The notes: a model not told the origin generated them from the letters alone. Shown: positions 53,983 through 62,653, counted from the stretch's first letter. The stretch is DNA of 64,000 bases from Ardenticatenaceae bacterium (GCA_020634435.1 JACKBS010000009.1:62001-126000), one strand, 5' to 3'. Numbers and translations: made by a program.

Positions 53983-54600
53983 GTGAGAAATTTGGTGAAA
54001 GTTTGGCAAACGGCCGTTCGTATGTTAGCCCGGCTTGTTACAGCCATTTTGGCCCTGACTCTTTTGTTGGGCTGGTATGCGGCGACGACGATCTTCTTGT
54101 TTTCGCTGCGGGATGAGACGCGCCCGGCGGATGCGGCCATTGTGCTGGGAGCGGCGGTGTGGGGGGAACGGCCGTCGCCGGTTTTCCGTGAGCGCATCAA
54201 TCATGCCATCCAGCTGTACCACGAGGGCACCGTGCCGACGCTCATTTTTACCGGCGGCGTGGGCAACCAGGACAAGAGGGCCGAGGCAGAGGTTGGGCGC
54301 GATTATGCCATCGCTCGCGGCGTAGACCCGGCCGACATTTTGCTGGAGAACACATCGACCTCTACTTACGAAAATTTGCGCAATGCTCAAGAGGTCGCCC
54401 GGCAAAATGGGCTGGAGACATTTCTCATTGTCAGTACGCCGAACCACATGCGCCGGGCGCTGGCCCTGGCCGATGATTTGCACATGGAGGCGTACAGCTC
54501 GCCCACGCGCTCCATCCGTTGGATTAGCAACGTCACCCGAACCTACTCTTTTGTGCGGGAAGTGGTGGCATTTTCGGTTTATTTATTAAATTTGGGATGA
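53983..54600 (+). CDS. YdcF/SanA-like DUF218 protein
   Basis: 205 residues. An N-terminal helix (LARLVTAILALTLLLGWYAATTIFLF) is followed by the DUF218 core: DAAIVLGAAVWGERPSPVFRERI, TGGVGNQDKRAEAE, NTSTSTYENL and TPNHMRRALALA. Members such as SanA and YdcF affect envelope barrier or cell-wall metabolism and may bind SAM; the reaction is unsettled. The start is GTG at 53983 by frame. Confidence 0.85.
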   Translation: MRNLVKVWQTAVRMLARLVTAILALTLLLGWYAATTIFLFSLRDETRPADAAIVLGAAVWGERPSPVFRERINHAIQLYHEGTVPTLIFTGGVGNQDKRAEAEVGRDYAIARGVDPADILLENTSTSTYENLRNAQEVARQNGLETFLIVSTPNHMRRALALADDLHMEAYSSPTRSIRWISNVTRTYSFVREVVAFSVYLLNLG

Positions 54601-54605
54601 GGGAA

Positions 54606-54622
54606 GTAATTGAGTAATTACA
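54606..54622. repeat. TAATTGAG short repeat, small copy
   Basis: AGTAATTGAGTAATTAC just after the stop of the YdcF-like gene; same family as the blocks at 12257 and 56343. Confidence 0.5.
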
Positions 54623-54649
54623 TCCTAACTATTTTATTTGGAGAAGAAA

Positions 54650-55807
54650 ATGGTCCTCGATTGGGATGCTCTCTTAAACGATTGTATTGATTTTACACAG
54701 CGGCTAATCCAGACGCCGAGCATGACGTATGAAGAAGCGCCGTTGGCTGAGCTGGTGGCCGCCGAGCTGCAAAAGCTGAATTTTGACCAGGTGTGGATTG
54801 ATGAAATTGGGAATGTAAACGGCCGTATCCGTGGTACCGATCCCTCGTTAGGCGCGCTGGTGCTGAATACGCATCTGGACCACGTCGATCCGGGCGAATT
54901 GAGTCTGTGGTCGGTGCCGCCGTACAGCGGCACGATTGTCGGCGACCGTATCGTTGGGCGCGGCGCGTGCGACATTAAGGGGCCGTTGGCGGTGCAGGTG
55001 TACAGCATGGCGGCCTTGCTGCGGGCGGGCATCCGGCCGCGCCGCGATGTGGTGTTTAACGGCGTGGTTGAAGAGGAAATTGGCGGCACAGGGGCTAAAT
55101 ATTGGGCTAAAAATCTGGATTACCCTGTGGATCTGGTGGTGCTGGGTGAACCATCGGACAACAAGATTGCCTTAGGGCACCGGGGAATTGCGCAGATGTG
55201 GGTGCAGTTTAACGGCCGTTCTGTCCATGCCAGTGTTCCCGAGAATGGTATCAATCCAAACTACGCCCTGGCTCAATTTATTCAAGATGTGCAGGCGGCA
55301 AAGGGGGAACTTTCTGCGCACGAGCTGCTGGGCGCAACGTCGGTGACGCCCACGATCATTGAGGTGGATACCACAAGCACCAACGTCACGCCTGCCTGGG
55401 CGCGCGTCTGCCTGGATTTCCGTACCGCCAGCGAAAGCCTCAACAGCTTGCGCGAGTTTGTGCAGCGCCTGGTGGGCGACCAGGCTGTTTTGCTGGAGGA
55501 TGCTATGTGCACCCCACCGATCGCCTTCCCAGAGGGTCACGCGACGATTCATGGCTTTTACACGCCGCCCACGGACGAAAAAGTCCAGCGTGCCCAGGCG
55601 CTCATTGGCGCGGGCATGGGGCGCGAGGCCGAGTTGAGCCGCTACCAGTTTGCCACAGACGGCCGTCACTTTGTACCCTACAACCTCACCATCATCGGCT
55701 ACGGCCCCAGCCTGGAAAGTCAAGCTCACGTGGTTGACGAATACATCTCCATCCCCAAAATGGCCGAAAGCCTCCGCGGGCATGTGGAACTGCTCAAAAG
55801 TTATTAG
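54650..55807 (+). CDS. M20-family deacylase (ArgE/YgeY-like)
   Basis: About 385 residues; ATG at 54650 preceded by GGAG, preferred over the TTG at 54638. Zinc ligands and acids: NTHLDHVDPGE, GACDIKGP, VEEEIGGTG, GEPSDNKIALGHRG. The C-terminal TDGRHFVPYNLTIIGYGP closes the active site. It is most like YgeY-type hydrolases, acetylornithine deacetylase relatives of purine/selenium operons, but no such operon is seen here, so the substrate is open. Confidence 0.85.
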   Translation: MVLDWDALLNDCIDFTQRLIQTPSMTYEEAPLAELVAAELQKLNFDQVWIDEIGNVNGRIRGTDPSLGALVLNTHLDHVDPGELSLWSVPPYSGTIVGDRIVGRGACDIKGPLAVQVYSMAALLRAGIRPRRDVVFNGVVEEEIGGTGAKYWAKNLDYPVDLVVLGEPSDNKIALGHRGIAQMWVQFNGRSVHASVPENGINPNYALAQFIQDVQAAKGELSAHELLGATSVTPTIIEVDTTSTNVTPAWARVCLDFRTASESLNSLREFVQRLVGDQAVLLEDAMCTPPIAFPEGHATIHGFYTPPTDEKVQRAQALIGAGMGREAELSRYQFATDGRHFVPYNLTIIGYGPSLESQAHVVDEYISIPKMAESLRGHVELLKSY

Positions 55808-55831
55808 TTGATTTTGCAGGAGGGCAGAGTG

Positions 55832-56350
55832 ATGGGAAAAACCGCTGGGCTTGGGTTGTTGTTGCTATTTGCTCTGGTTTGGGCTGGCATAAGCTGTCGG
55901 GCAGGAGACCAAATTTCCTTATCTCAAGTTGCCTGTAAGCCAGCGGATGTAAACGCCGATCCGCCTTTTACCATTGCTGAGACACATACTGCCGTTCCTC
56001 CCGATACTCCTTTCGCGGACCAAATCGAAACGTATTACGGTGTGGCGCTGATCGAAAACGCTCTCACCAATAGTTCCGCTTTTTGTGATCTGTATGAGAT
56101 GGCGGACGAAACGGCCGCTGCCAAACTGTGGGCGCAGCTTTGTCGGGATGGTGTGACCCCTGTAGAAGAAACGGAAGCCTTCGCCCCGCCAACAGTTGGT
56201 GATTCTGCATGTGCTTATCAAAGCGGAGCATTCCGCGAACTGCATTTTCAACAGGGACGAATCGTTGTTTCCGTGTGGGGGGATAGCGGGGGGCAGGGTG
56301 TGGTTGACTGGGCTGAGGCGGTAAACGGCCGTCTCCAACAAAGTAATTGA
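55832..56350 (+). CDS. putative secreted protein with hydrophobic N-terminus
   Basis: 172 residues from the ATG at 55832 (AGGAGGGC upstream); a longer TTG start at 55808 is unlikely. A signal peptide is evident (LGLLLLFALVWAGISC), but the residue at -3 from Cys is Gly, so it is not a perfect lipobox. The rest has several Cys (VACKPAD, SAFCDLY, QLCRDG, SACAYQS) and no known family. The stop TGA is provided by an AATTGAG repeat. It may be a surface-exposed small protein. Confidence 0.6.
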   Translation: MGKTAGLGLLLLFALVWAGISCRAGDQISLSQVACKPADVNADPPFTIAETHTAVPPDTPFADQIETYYGVALIENALTNSSAFCDLYEMADETAAAKLWAQLCRDGVTPVEETEAFAPPTVGDSACAYQSGAFRELHFQQGRIVVSVWGDSGGQGVVDWAEAVNGRLQQSN

Positions 56351-56391
56351 GTAATTGGGTAATTGCCGAATGACTCAATTACCCAATTACT
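56343..56391. repeat. AATTGAG/AATTACC inverted short-period repeat at gene end
   Basis: TAATTGAGTAATTGGGTAATT pairs with AATTACCCAATTAC-type sequence on the other side of a 10-base loop. It lies between two convergent genes. Confidence 0.82.
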
Positions 56392-56394
56392 TTT

Positions 56395-57828
56395 CTATCC
56401 TGCAAACAAGTGCCAAATCTGCGCTACAAAAAATGTGACGACAAAGCCCATCACTAGAGGTAGAAAGGTAGCAACGGCCGTCCACTTTTTGCTGCCGGTT
56501 TCTTTGTATATGGTGTAAATCGTGGTGCTGCAAGGATTGTGCAGCAGCGAGAAGAGCATGAGATTTACGGCCGTTAACAACGTCCAGCCCCCCGCGCTAA
56601 ACAGTGCCATCGTGTCCGCCTGCGATTCCAGCTCAAACATCACGCCTGCACCTGCCCCAGCGTTTGTGCCGGTGACCAGCACCGTTAGCATCAAAACCGT
56701 GGGAATCACAATTTCGTTGGCCGGAATAGCCACGATATACGCCACCAAAATCACCCCATTCAGCCCAATCAGCCAGCCAAACGGGTCCAGGATGTTAACC
56801 AGATGCTCGGCAATGCTGACGCCGCCAATCATGATGTTGGCGCTCAGCCAGATGACCGCGCCAGCGGGCAGCGCAAACGTCACGGCGCGCCACAGCACAA
56901 TCAGGGTGCGGTCGATGACCGAGGTGTAAATCGTTTGCCAGATGCGCGGTGGGCGGTACGGCGGCAGCTCCAGGCTAAAGGTAGACACTTCGCCCTTCAG
57001 CATCGTGCGGGACAAGCCCCACGAAACCACAAAGCTGATGAACACGCCCAGCAGGGCAATCCCCACCACAGACAGCGCCGAAATGAGGCCACCTAGATAT
57101 GCAGGTACCAGACTACCCAAAAAGAGGGAGGCGATGAGAATTTGTGTGGGCCAACGGCCGTTACACAAAGCAAAATTATTGGTGATGATGGCAATCAGCC
57201 GTTCCCGCGGGCTGTCGATGATACGTGTGGCCACCACGCCAGCGGCATTGCAGCCAAAACCCATCATCATGCTCAGCGCCTGCTTGCCATGTGCGCCCGA
57301 TTTGCGGAATAGATTGTCCAGATTGAAGGCCACGCGTGGCAAATAACCAAAATCCTCCAGCAGCGTAAACAGCGGGAAGAAGATGGCCATCGGCGGCAGC
57401 ATCACGCTCACCACCCAGGCCGTCGCCAGATACATGCCGTCGATCAGGAAGCCGCTCAGCCACCAGGGGAAGCGCAAGAAATCGGCCGCCTGATGCAGCA
57501 GCGGCACGGTTTTGTCGATGAGCAGCGTCGCCAGTAGCGAGGAGGGATAGTTAGCCCCGCTAATCGTCAGCCAGAAAACGATGGTAAAAAGCAGCAGCAT
57601 CATGGGGAAGCCCCAAACGCGGCTGGTCACAGTTTTGTCGATGGTGCGATCCAGGTCGAAGCGCGGCTTCTCATCGGGGCGGGTCACGGCGCGGTCAGCC
57701 AGATTGGCTGCCTCGGTGTAGATGCCCTCCATCAATTGTTCATGAAACTCAGGGCCGATTTCCCAGCGCAGGGATTCGGCCGTTTGCAAGATGTCGTTGG
57801 GGTTCACGGGTGGATTCACACTGGTCAT
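56395..57828 (-). CDS. feoB: FeoB membrane domain, separate polypeptide
   Basis: 477 residues covering only the membrane part of FeoB, the ferrous-iron transporter. Features: first Gate motif MGFGCNAAGVVATRIIDSPRERL, the pore-lining LCNGRWP, second Gate region FALPAGAVIWLS and the end HNPCSTTIYTIYKETGSKKW. There are about 10 hydrophobic helices. Its ATG overlaps the stop of the upstream GTPase gene by four bases (57825-57828), so both parts should be made in equal amounts and form the transporter together. Confidence 0.9.
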   Translation of the reverse strand: MTSVNPPVNPNDILQTAESLRWEIGPEFHEQLMEGIYTEAANLADRAVTRPDEKPRFDLDRTIDKTVTSRVWGFPMMLLLFTIVFWLTISGANYPSSLLATLLIDKTVPLLHQAADFLRFPWWLSGFLIDGMYLATAWVVSVMLPPMAIFFPLFTLLEDFGYLPRVAFNLDNLFRKSGAHGKQALSMMMGFGCNAAGVVATRIIDSPRERLIAIITNNFALCNGRWPTQILIASLFLGSLVPAYLGGLISALSVVGIALLGVFISFVVSWGLSRTMLKGEVSTFSLELPPYRPPRIWQTIYTSVIDRTLIVLWRAVTFALPAGAVIWLSANIMIGGVSIAEHLVNILDPFGWLIGLNGVILVAYIVAIPANEIVIPTVLMLTVLVTGTNAGAGAGVMFELESQADTMALFSAGGWTLLTAVNLMLFSLLHNPCSTTIYTIYKETGSKKWTAVATFLPLVMGFVVTFFVAQIWHLFAG

Positions 57829-58685
57829 GAGGCCACCTCCAGCGGAATGACGCGGTTGTTCGCCGAGGCTTCCGGCAAAGTCACCAGTTCCGGTCGGGTC
57901 AGATCGCCCAGTTCACCCTGGCGCACGGCCTGCATCAGCCGTTCGTCGCCATCTAGCAGGCGCAGGGCCACCCAGCGAGCATTGGGCAAGCCGGGGAAAG
58001 CCGTCTCAATTTGCGGTACCAATCGCTCCAAAGCCCGCTTAATTGCCGGGGATTCTGATTTGGCGCGGTACGGTTTGCACACCGTTTGGCCCGTGGCTAC
58101 GTCATGGATGGCGGCCAGCAGTTCTTGCAAGCCTTCGCCTTGACGCGCGGCGGTGGGCACGACGGGCACGCCCAGGTCGCGGGCCAGCCGTCGCTCATCC
58201 ACTTGCAGCTTGTGGCGGCGCGCTTCGTCAATAAGGTTCAGGCAAACCACGGCCCGATCGGTAATTTCCAGCACTTGTAGTACCAGGTTCAGGTTGCGCT
58301 CTAGCCGGGTCGCGTCCACCACAATCACGGTCACGTCTGGCTGGCCGAACAGAATGAAGTCGCGGGCGACTTCTTCGTCCAGGCTGGTGGAGAGCAGCGA
58401 GTAGGTGCCGGGCAGATCGACAATTTTGTACTGCTTGTCGCCATAGCTAAAGGCACCCTCGGCACGGGCGACGGTTTTACCCGGCCAGTTGCCGGTATGC
58501 TGCCGCAGCCCGGTGAGCGCGTTGAAGACGGTGCTCTTGCCGGTGTTGGGATTGCCTGCCAGGGCAATCACGTAATCTGAATTTTCCATGTTTACCCCCA
58601 GCTTGCGCAGATTGCCTGCATTGTGCATGGGGCAGGTTTCGCAGGCTGAGGGGATGGATTGAGGTGTTTTTAGTTTTGTTTCCAT
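57825..58685 (-). CDS. FeoB GTPase domain, separate polypeptide
   Basis: 286 residues. G1 GNPNTGKS, switch region LRQHTGNWPGKT, G3 DLPGTYSL and G4 NLID, as in FeoB. The N-terminus has a short CETCPMHNAGNLRKLGV stretch with two Cys before the G domain, unusual for FeoB. The C-terminal GDI-like helices are present, but the membrane part is encoded by the next gene. Nucleotide hydrolysis should gate Fe2+ uptake through the partner protein. Confidence 0.92.
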   Translation of the reverse strand: METKLKTPQSIPSACETCPMHNAGNLRKLGVNMENSDYVIALAGNPNTGKSTVFNALTGLRQHTGNWPGKTVARAEGAFSYGDKQYKIVDLPGTYSLLSTSLDEEVARDFILFGQPDVTVIVVDATRLERNLNLVLQVLEITDRAVVCLNLIDEARRHKLQVDERRLARDLGVPVVPTAARQGEGLQELLAAIHDVATGQTVCKPYRAKSESPAIKRALERLVPQIETAFPGLPNARWVALRLLDGDERLMQAVRQGELGDLTRPELVTLPEASANNRVIPLEVAS

Positions 58686-58699
58686 AGTTTCTACTCTGA

Positions 58700-58753
58700 T
58701 TTTCCCGGAAACTGTTTGGGTGGAAATTTGCCTGGGAGCAGTTTCCGGGAAAA
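58700..58753. repeat. hairpin repeat TTTTCCCGGAAACT
   Basis: TTTTCCCGGAAACT (58700-58713) pairs perfectly with 58740-58753. It lies between the regulator gene and the FeoB GTPase gene, inside a likely operon, where it could weaken the downstream expression. Confidence 0.88.
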
Positions 58754-58761
58754 TTGTAAAA

Positions 58762-59808
58762 TTAAGCAGTTTGCTTTACATAAATATAGTTGGCTTGATT
58801 CGGCCGTAGGGCAATGATGGCGTCGCGGATGCGGTAGGCGGTGGGTTCGCCGCTGGGGCTGCGCATTTCGGCGGTGATGGCCGTGCCGGGCAGGATGCCC
58901 AAATCCATAAAGCGGCGTCGCTCTGCGCCACGGCAGTTGGGCGAGATGCGAATGACTTCGGCCGTTTTTCCCAAGGGTAGATCAGAGAGTTTGGTGCCAT
59001 GATCTTGGTTGGGAACGGCCGTTTCCTCTGCCACAACCACCGGCAACGGCAACACCGAAATATTGCGGGCCACAATCGGAGCCAAAATGTGCTCATTTCC
59101 GTTGGCCCAAAAGCGAATGCGGGTGCCATTGGATTCAATCAGCCGGACCATCTGGCCGGGATACAATCCTTCAGCTACCAGTTGGGCATAGACCGCTTCC
59201 GGTTCATCTTCCAGGTGGACGATGCGCGCAGGCTGGTCGGCGGGCAGTTCATTCAGCGGCTGGCCGTCGTGGTAGACGTAGTTGCCCGCGGCGCTGGGAA
59301 TCGGATCGCCATGCGGGTCGTGGGTGGGGTGACCTAGCCGCGCCGCCAGCGCGTCCGCCGCTTCGGGCGTGAGCTGATGCTCTTGCAATTCCGCCTGGCT
59401 GTGCCATTCCGACTCGCTAAAGCCGGTGGTTTCCGCCAGGTAGCGCTCCCACAGCCGGTGCGCCCGGATGATGTGCAAGGCCGACTCCATACCTTCGGCC
59501 GTCAGCGTAATGTTGTCGCTGTGCAGCTGCAAGAGATGCCCGGCCTGCATGTCGCTCAGCAGTTCGGCCACCTCGTTTGTGCTGACGTTGAGCGCTCCGG
59601 CGATGCTTTCTACGCTGGCGCGACGCCCTTTTTGCTCACACTTGTAGATGTGCTTCAGGGCATCCTCGCGGCGGGCGCGGTCGGTCATTTGGCGACCCTG
59701 CTGCCAGCGGGCCCAGATGCCTTTTTCGGGCCAGAGGATTACGGCCGTTACGGCCAAAATCGCTGTGCCTATCAACAGTAAAATGGCTGGATTATCCATC
59801 TCGTTCAC
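58762..59808 (-). CDS. membrane-tethered DtxR-type regulator with FeoA-like domains
   Basis: 348 residues in this order: a membrane helix (ILLLIGTAILAVTAVILW), a winged helix (RREDALKHIYKCEQKGRRASVESIAGALNVSTNEVAELLSDM), a DtxR-like metal/dimer domain with several His and Glu (HIIRAHRLWERYLAETTGF, EWHSQAELQEHQLT), and two FeoA/SH3-like segments (ARIVHLEDEPEAVYAQL and the C-terminal LPLGKTAEVIRISPN, RRRFMDLGILPGTAI). DtxR-type proteins repress metal uptake genes when loaded with Fe2+ or Mn2+. Placement upstream of the FeoB genes suggests control of this operon; a candidate operator lies just before the start. Confidence 0.82.
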   Translation of the reverse strand: MNEMDNPAILLLIGTAILAVTAVILWPEKGIWARWQQGRQMTDRARREDALKHIYKCEQKGRRASVESIAGALNVSTNEVAELLSDMQAGHLLQLHSDNITLTAEGMESALHIIRAHRLWERYLAETTGFSESEWHSQAELQEHQLTPEAADALAARLGHPTHDPHGDPIPSAAGNYVYHDGQPLNELPADQPARIVHLEDEPEAVYAQLVAEGLYPGQMVRLIESNGTRIRFWANGNEHILAPIVARNISVLPLPVVVAEETAVPNQDHGTKLSDLPLGKTAEVIRISPNCRGAERRRFMDLGILPGTAITAEMRSPSGEPTAYRIRDAIIALRPNQANYIYVKQTA

Positions 59809-59816
59809 CTAAATAA

Positions 59817-59833
59817 TTTTGATGCATCTAAAA
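59817..59833. promoter_or_regulatory. candidate DtxR-family operator TTTTGATGCATCTAAAA
   Basis: GATGCATC is a perfect 8-base palindrome with T runs before and A runs after it. It starts nine bases upstream of the regulator ATG (59808, minus strand), as expected for autoregulation of the regulator-FeoB operon. No experimental support. Confidence 0.5.
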
Positions 59834-59887
59834 AATAATTTCAACATGGTATATTCTATTCAGAATCCGGCTGGTGTCAAGCAAAAA

Positions 59888-59926
59888 AAGAAGCAGCACC
59901 CTGTGTATTTTAGGATGCTGCTTCAA
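59888..59926 (-). terminator. intrinsic terminator of the P1B-ATPase gene
   Basis: On the minus strand GAAGCAGCATCC pairs with GGGTGCTGCTTC, followed by seven T. It separates the ATPase transcript from the regulator operon. Confidence 0.88.
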
Positions 59927-59930
59927 AAAT

Positions 59931-59987
59931 TGTGAATTGTGAACGGCATTAACCATTAACCATTTACAATTCACCATTCACAATTAA
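59931..59987. repeat. ACCATTAACCATTTACAATT short-period repeat at gene end
   Basis: Units of about 7 bases (ACCATTA, ACCATTT, ACAATTC, ACCATTC, ACAATTA) overlap the end of the ATPase gene and supply its TAA stop. Confidence 0.78.
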
Positions 59988-62371
59988 TGTTTTGGTTTGT
60001 AGCCTAACATGCGCAGCCCGTTGAGGGAGACCAGCACCGTGCCGCCTTCGTGGCCGACAACCGCCGCAGGCAGCGCCAGGCCAGAGAAGAAGATGGTGCC
60101 CAGCATGAGCAAAATCATGAAGATGGCAAAGCCTAGATTTTGCAGCAGCGTTTGCCGCGTTTTGCGGCTGAGGCCGATGGTGTAGGGGATGTTGTGCAGG
60201 TCGTCGGACATGAGAACGATATCGGCCGTTTCCAGCGCCACATCGGTACCGGCGGCACCCATGGCAATGCCGATATCGGCGGTGGCCAGGGCGGGGGCAT
60301 CGTTGACGCCGTCGCCGACCATCGCCACTGGACCGTACTGCTCGCGCACTTTTTTAACGGCCGTTACCTTATCTTCGGGCAGCAAATCGGCAAAAACGGC
60401 ATCCACGCCCACCTGCTTGGCGATTTGTTGGGCCACGGCATCGTTGTCGCCGGTGAGCATGACCACATGCTGCACGCCGTTGGCATGCAGGGCGCGAATC
60501 ACTTCCGGTGCGTCGGGGCGAATGACGTCGGCGTAGGCCAGGATGCCCAGGAGTACGGCCGTTCCTGCCGCCTCATCCACTTCCGCCATGAGCACGCTGG
60601 TTTTGCCCAAATTTTGCAGCCGATCGAGCTCGGCTTCTGCCTGGTCCAGGCCAACGGGATGGAATTTCTCGAAGAAACGGCCGTTGCCAATCCAGATGTG
60701 CCGTCCATCAACGGTTGCCCGCACACCTTGCCCGGTGGTTGCTTCAAAATCGGTCGCTTCAGACCAACTGAGTTCCCGTTTTTGGGCGGCATTGACGGTG
60801 GCCTGGGCCAACGGATGTTCTGATTTAGCTTCGACGGCGGCAGCCAGAGCCAGTAACTCGTCTTCGCTGCTTTGCCCGTCGAGCGGCAGCATATCGGTGA
60901 CTTCTGGTTCACCCTGAGTAAGCGTGCCGGTTTTGTCGAAGGCGACCACTTTGATAGTGGCCGCGTTTTCCACGTAAACGCCACCCTTGAACAAAATACC
61001 GCGCCGTGCGCCGTTGCCAATCGCGGAAAGCACCGTGGCGGGCGTGCTGATGACGATGGCGCAGGGGGAAGCGGCGACCATGACGGTCATCGCCCGGTAG
61101 AACGCCTCGCTAAACGCCTCTTGCCAGAAAACCATCGGCACAATAGCGACAATGGCCGTGAGCACGATGACGCCAATGGCGTAATATTGCTCGGCGGTGT
61201 CGATGAAGCGCTGCGTTTCTGCTTTTTCGCTCTGGGCTTCTTCTACCATCTGGATGAGCTTGGCCAGAGTAGAATCTTTGGCCAGCTTGGTAACGCGAAT
61301 TTCCAGACTGCCGTTTTTGTTGATGGTGCCGGCAAAGACCGAGTCGCCAATTTCTTTGCTTACGGGCATGGATTCGCCGGTGATGGAGGATTGATCGATT
61401 GAGGAACGGCCGTCTACCACTACACCGTCCAGGGCAATCCGTTCACCGGGCTTTACCAAAATGAGGTCGCTCACGACTACTTTTTCGATGGGCAGCTGGT
61501 AAATATTGTCGCCGCGCCGCACGGTGGCTTGCGCCGGACGCAGCTCCATGAGCGCTTTGATGGCGTTGCGGGTGCGGTCCATAGCATACTCTTGAAGCAC
61601 GTTGGAGAGCGAGAAGAGGAAGAGCAGCATTGCGCCTTCAAACGGCTGGCCCACGAGCGCTGCACCAATGGCAGCCAGCACCATGAGCAAATCCACGTCG
61701 ATGGTGCGGTTGCGCAGCGATTCGATGCCGCCCTGCAACCCGAAGGTGCCGCCTGTGATGTAGGCAATGACAAACATCACGGTAGCGACAACGGTCGCTT
61801 CTTGCTGTTCGGCGATGAGGCCTGCAATCATGGTGATGAGGGTGATAACGGTGAAGATGGCTTCAAGACGGCCGTCTAGCAGCCAATTCCAGGCGGTCTT
61901 CAAACCGGTGGCCGGAACTTCTAGTTCCGGTTCAGCAGGCAGTTCCGCCGCCGATGGGGCAACCGGGACACCCATCTGCCTGACATGCAAGGTGATTTCG
62001 TCGGGGGAGATGATTTGGTCGTTGTAGGTGACGGAAAGTGCGCCACCGGCAAAACTGGCGGTGGCCCGCCGCACGCCGGGGAGTTCGCCTAACTTGTCTT
62101 CCAGCCGCAGGGCGCAAGATTCGCAAGCGCGCCCGCCGTGCCGCCCCAGCCGCATGGTGCAGGTATTCCAGCGCTGTTGCAAAATGGGGCTCACCTGTTG
62201 GGCCACTTTTTCTACGGCGGGTTGGGACACTTTTTGGGGATCGTAGTCAATTTCTAAACGGCCGTCTTGCGGATGCAAGCTAACCTGGACAATGCCTTCC
62301 TGATCGGTGATGGCTTCACTGATCAGATCGGCACAATTTTCTTCTTCGGGTAAGTGATTTTTTTCAGTCAA
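59984..62371 (-). CDS. P1B-4-type metal-exporting ATPase
   Basis: 795 residues. An N-terminal metal-binding-like domain has CESCALRLED. ATPase motifs: TGES, DKTGTLT (phosphorylated Asp), SEHPLA and MVGDGVNDAPALA. The membrane ion site is SPC (AASPCAIVISTP), not CPC, and the last helices contain VVGHEGGTVLVSLNGLRML. SPC plus HEGG(T/S) identifies the P1B-4 group, which exports Fe2+, Co2+ or related ions. Next to the Feo system it probably relieves excess iron. The N-terminal Cys pair is not usual in P1B-4, so it may tune the metal range. Confidence 0.88.
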   Translation of the reverse strand: MTEKNHLPEEENCADLISEAITDQEGIVQVSLHPQDGRLEIDYDPQKVSQPAVEKVAQQVSPILQQRWNTCTMRLGRHGGRACESCALRLEDKLGELPGVRRATASFAGGALSVTYNDQIISPDEITLHVRQMGVPVAPSAAELPAEPELEVPATGLKTAWNWLLDGRLEAIFTVITLITMIAGLIAEQQEATVVATVMFVIAYITGGTFGLQGGIESLRNRTIDVDLLMVLAAIGAALVGQPFEGAMLLFLFSLSNVLQEYAMDRTRNAIKALMELRPAQATVRRGDNIYQLPIEKVVVSDLILVKPGERIALDGVVVDGRSSIDQSSITGESMPVSKEIGDSVFAGTINKNGSLEIRVTKLAKDSTLAKLIQMVEEAQSEKAETQRFIDTAEQYYAIGVIVLTAIVAIVPMVFWQEAFSEAFYRAMTVMVAASPCAIVISTPATVLSAIGNGARRGILFKGGVYVENAATIKVVAFDKTGTLTQGEPEVTDMLPLDGQSSEDELLALAAAVEAKSEHPLAQATVNAAQKRELSWSEATDFEATTGQGVRATVDGRHIWIGNGRFFEKFHPVGLDQAEAELDRLQNLGKTSVLMAEVDEAAGTAVLLGILAYADVIRPDAPEVIRALHANGVQHVVMLTGDNDAVAQQIAKQVGVDAVFADLLPEDKVTAVKKVREQYGPVAMVGDGVNDAPALATADIGIAMGAAGTDVALETADIVLMSDDLHNIPYTIGLSRKTRQTLLQNLGFAIFMILLMLGTIFFSGLALPAAVVGHEGGTVLVSLNGLRMLGYKPKH

Positions 62372-62639
62372 GAGTTGCTCCTCTGCTTCAATTCAGTTGG
62401 CCAAGCAAAGCGTGAACGTATGCTCTTTTTTTTGCCAAAATTTAGGTGTTTACTTTCTAAAATTAGTAAGATTTGCCTAGAAATCTGGGGCAAGAAACTG
62501 TAAGCTTATCTTGAAGCACAGCAGTCATAAAATCCAAATTTAGTCAGCAATTATTATAATCATTAGAGTCAATTAGACTTTGTTTGGTTACATGTTTAAC
62601 AGAGATTATAAATAAATTTAACTTATGTGACAATTAAAA

Positions 62640-62653
62640 TTAACCTAGGTTAA
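62640..62653. promoter_or_regulatory. 14-base palindrome TTAACCTAGGTTAA in the A/T-rich gap
   Basis: Perfect palindrome at 62640-62653, about 270 bases before the ATPase start and 280 bases before the BTAD gene. A second AGGTTAAC lies near 62901. The 62372-62933 gap is A/T-rich and without a gene; it should hold both divergent promoters. Function of the palindrome is unknown. Confidence 0.45.

Noticed and set aside
58990..59010. GCCATGATCTTGG inside the regulator gene as a third copy of the 190-bp element
   Set aside because: Only about 13 bases match and the rest is normal coding sequence (HDQDHGTKL), so it is probably chance.
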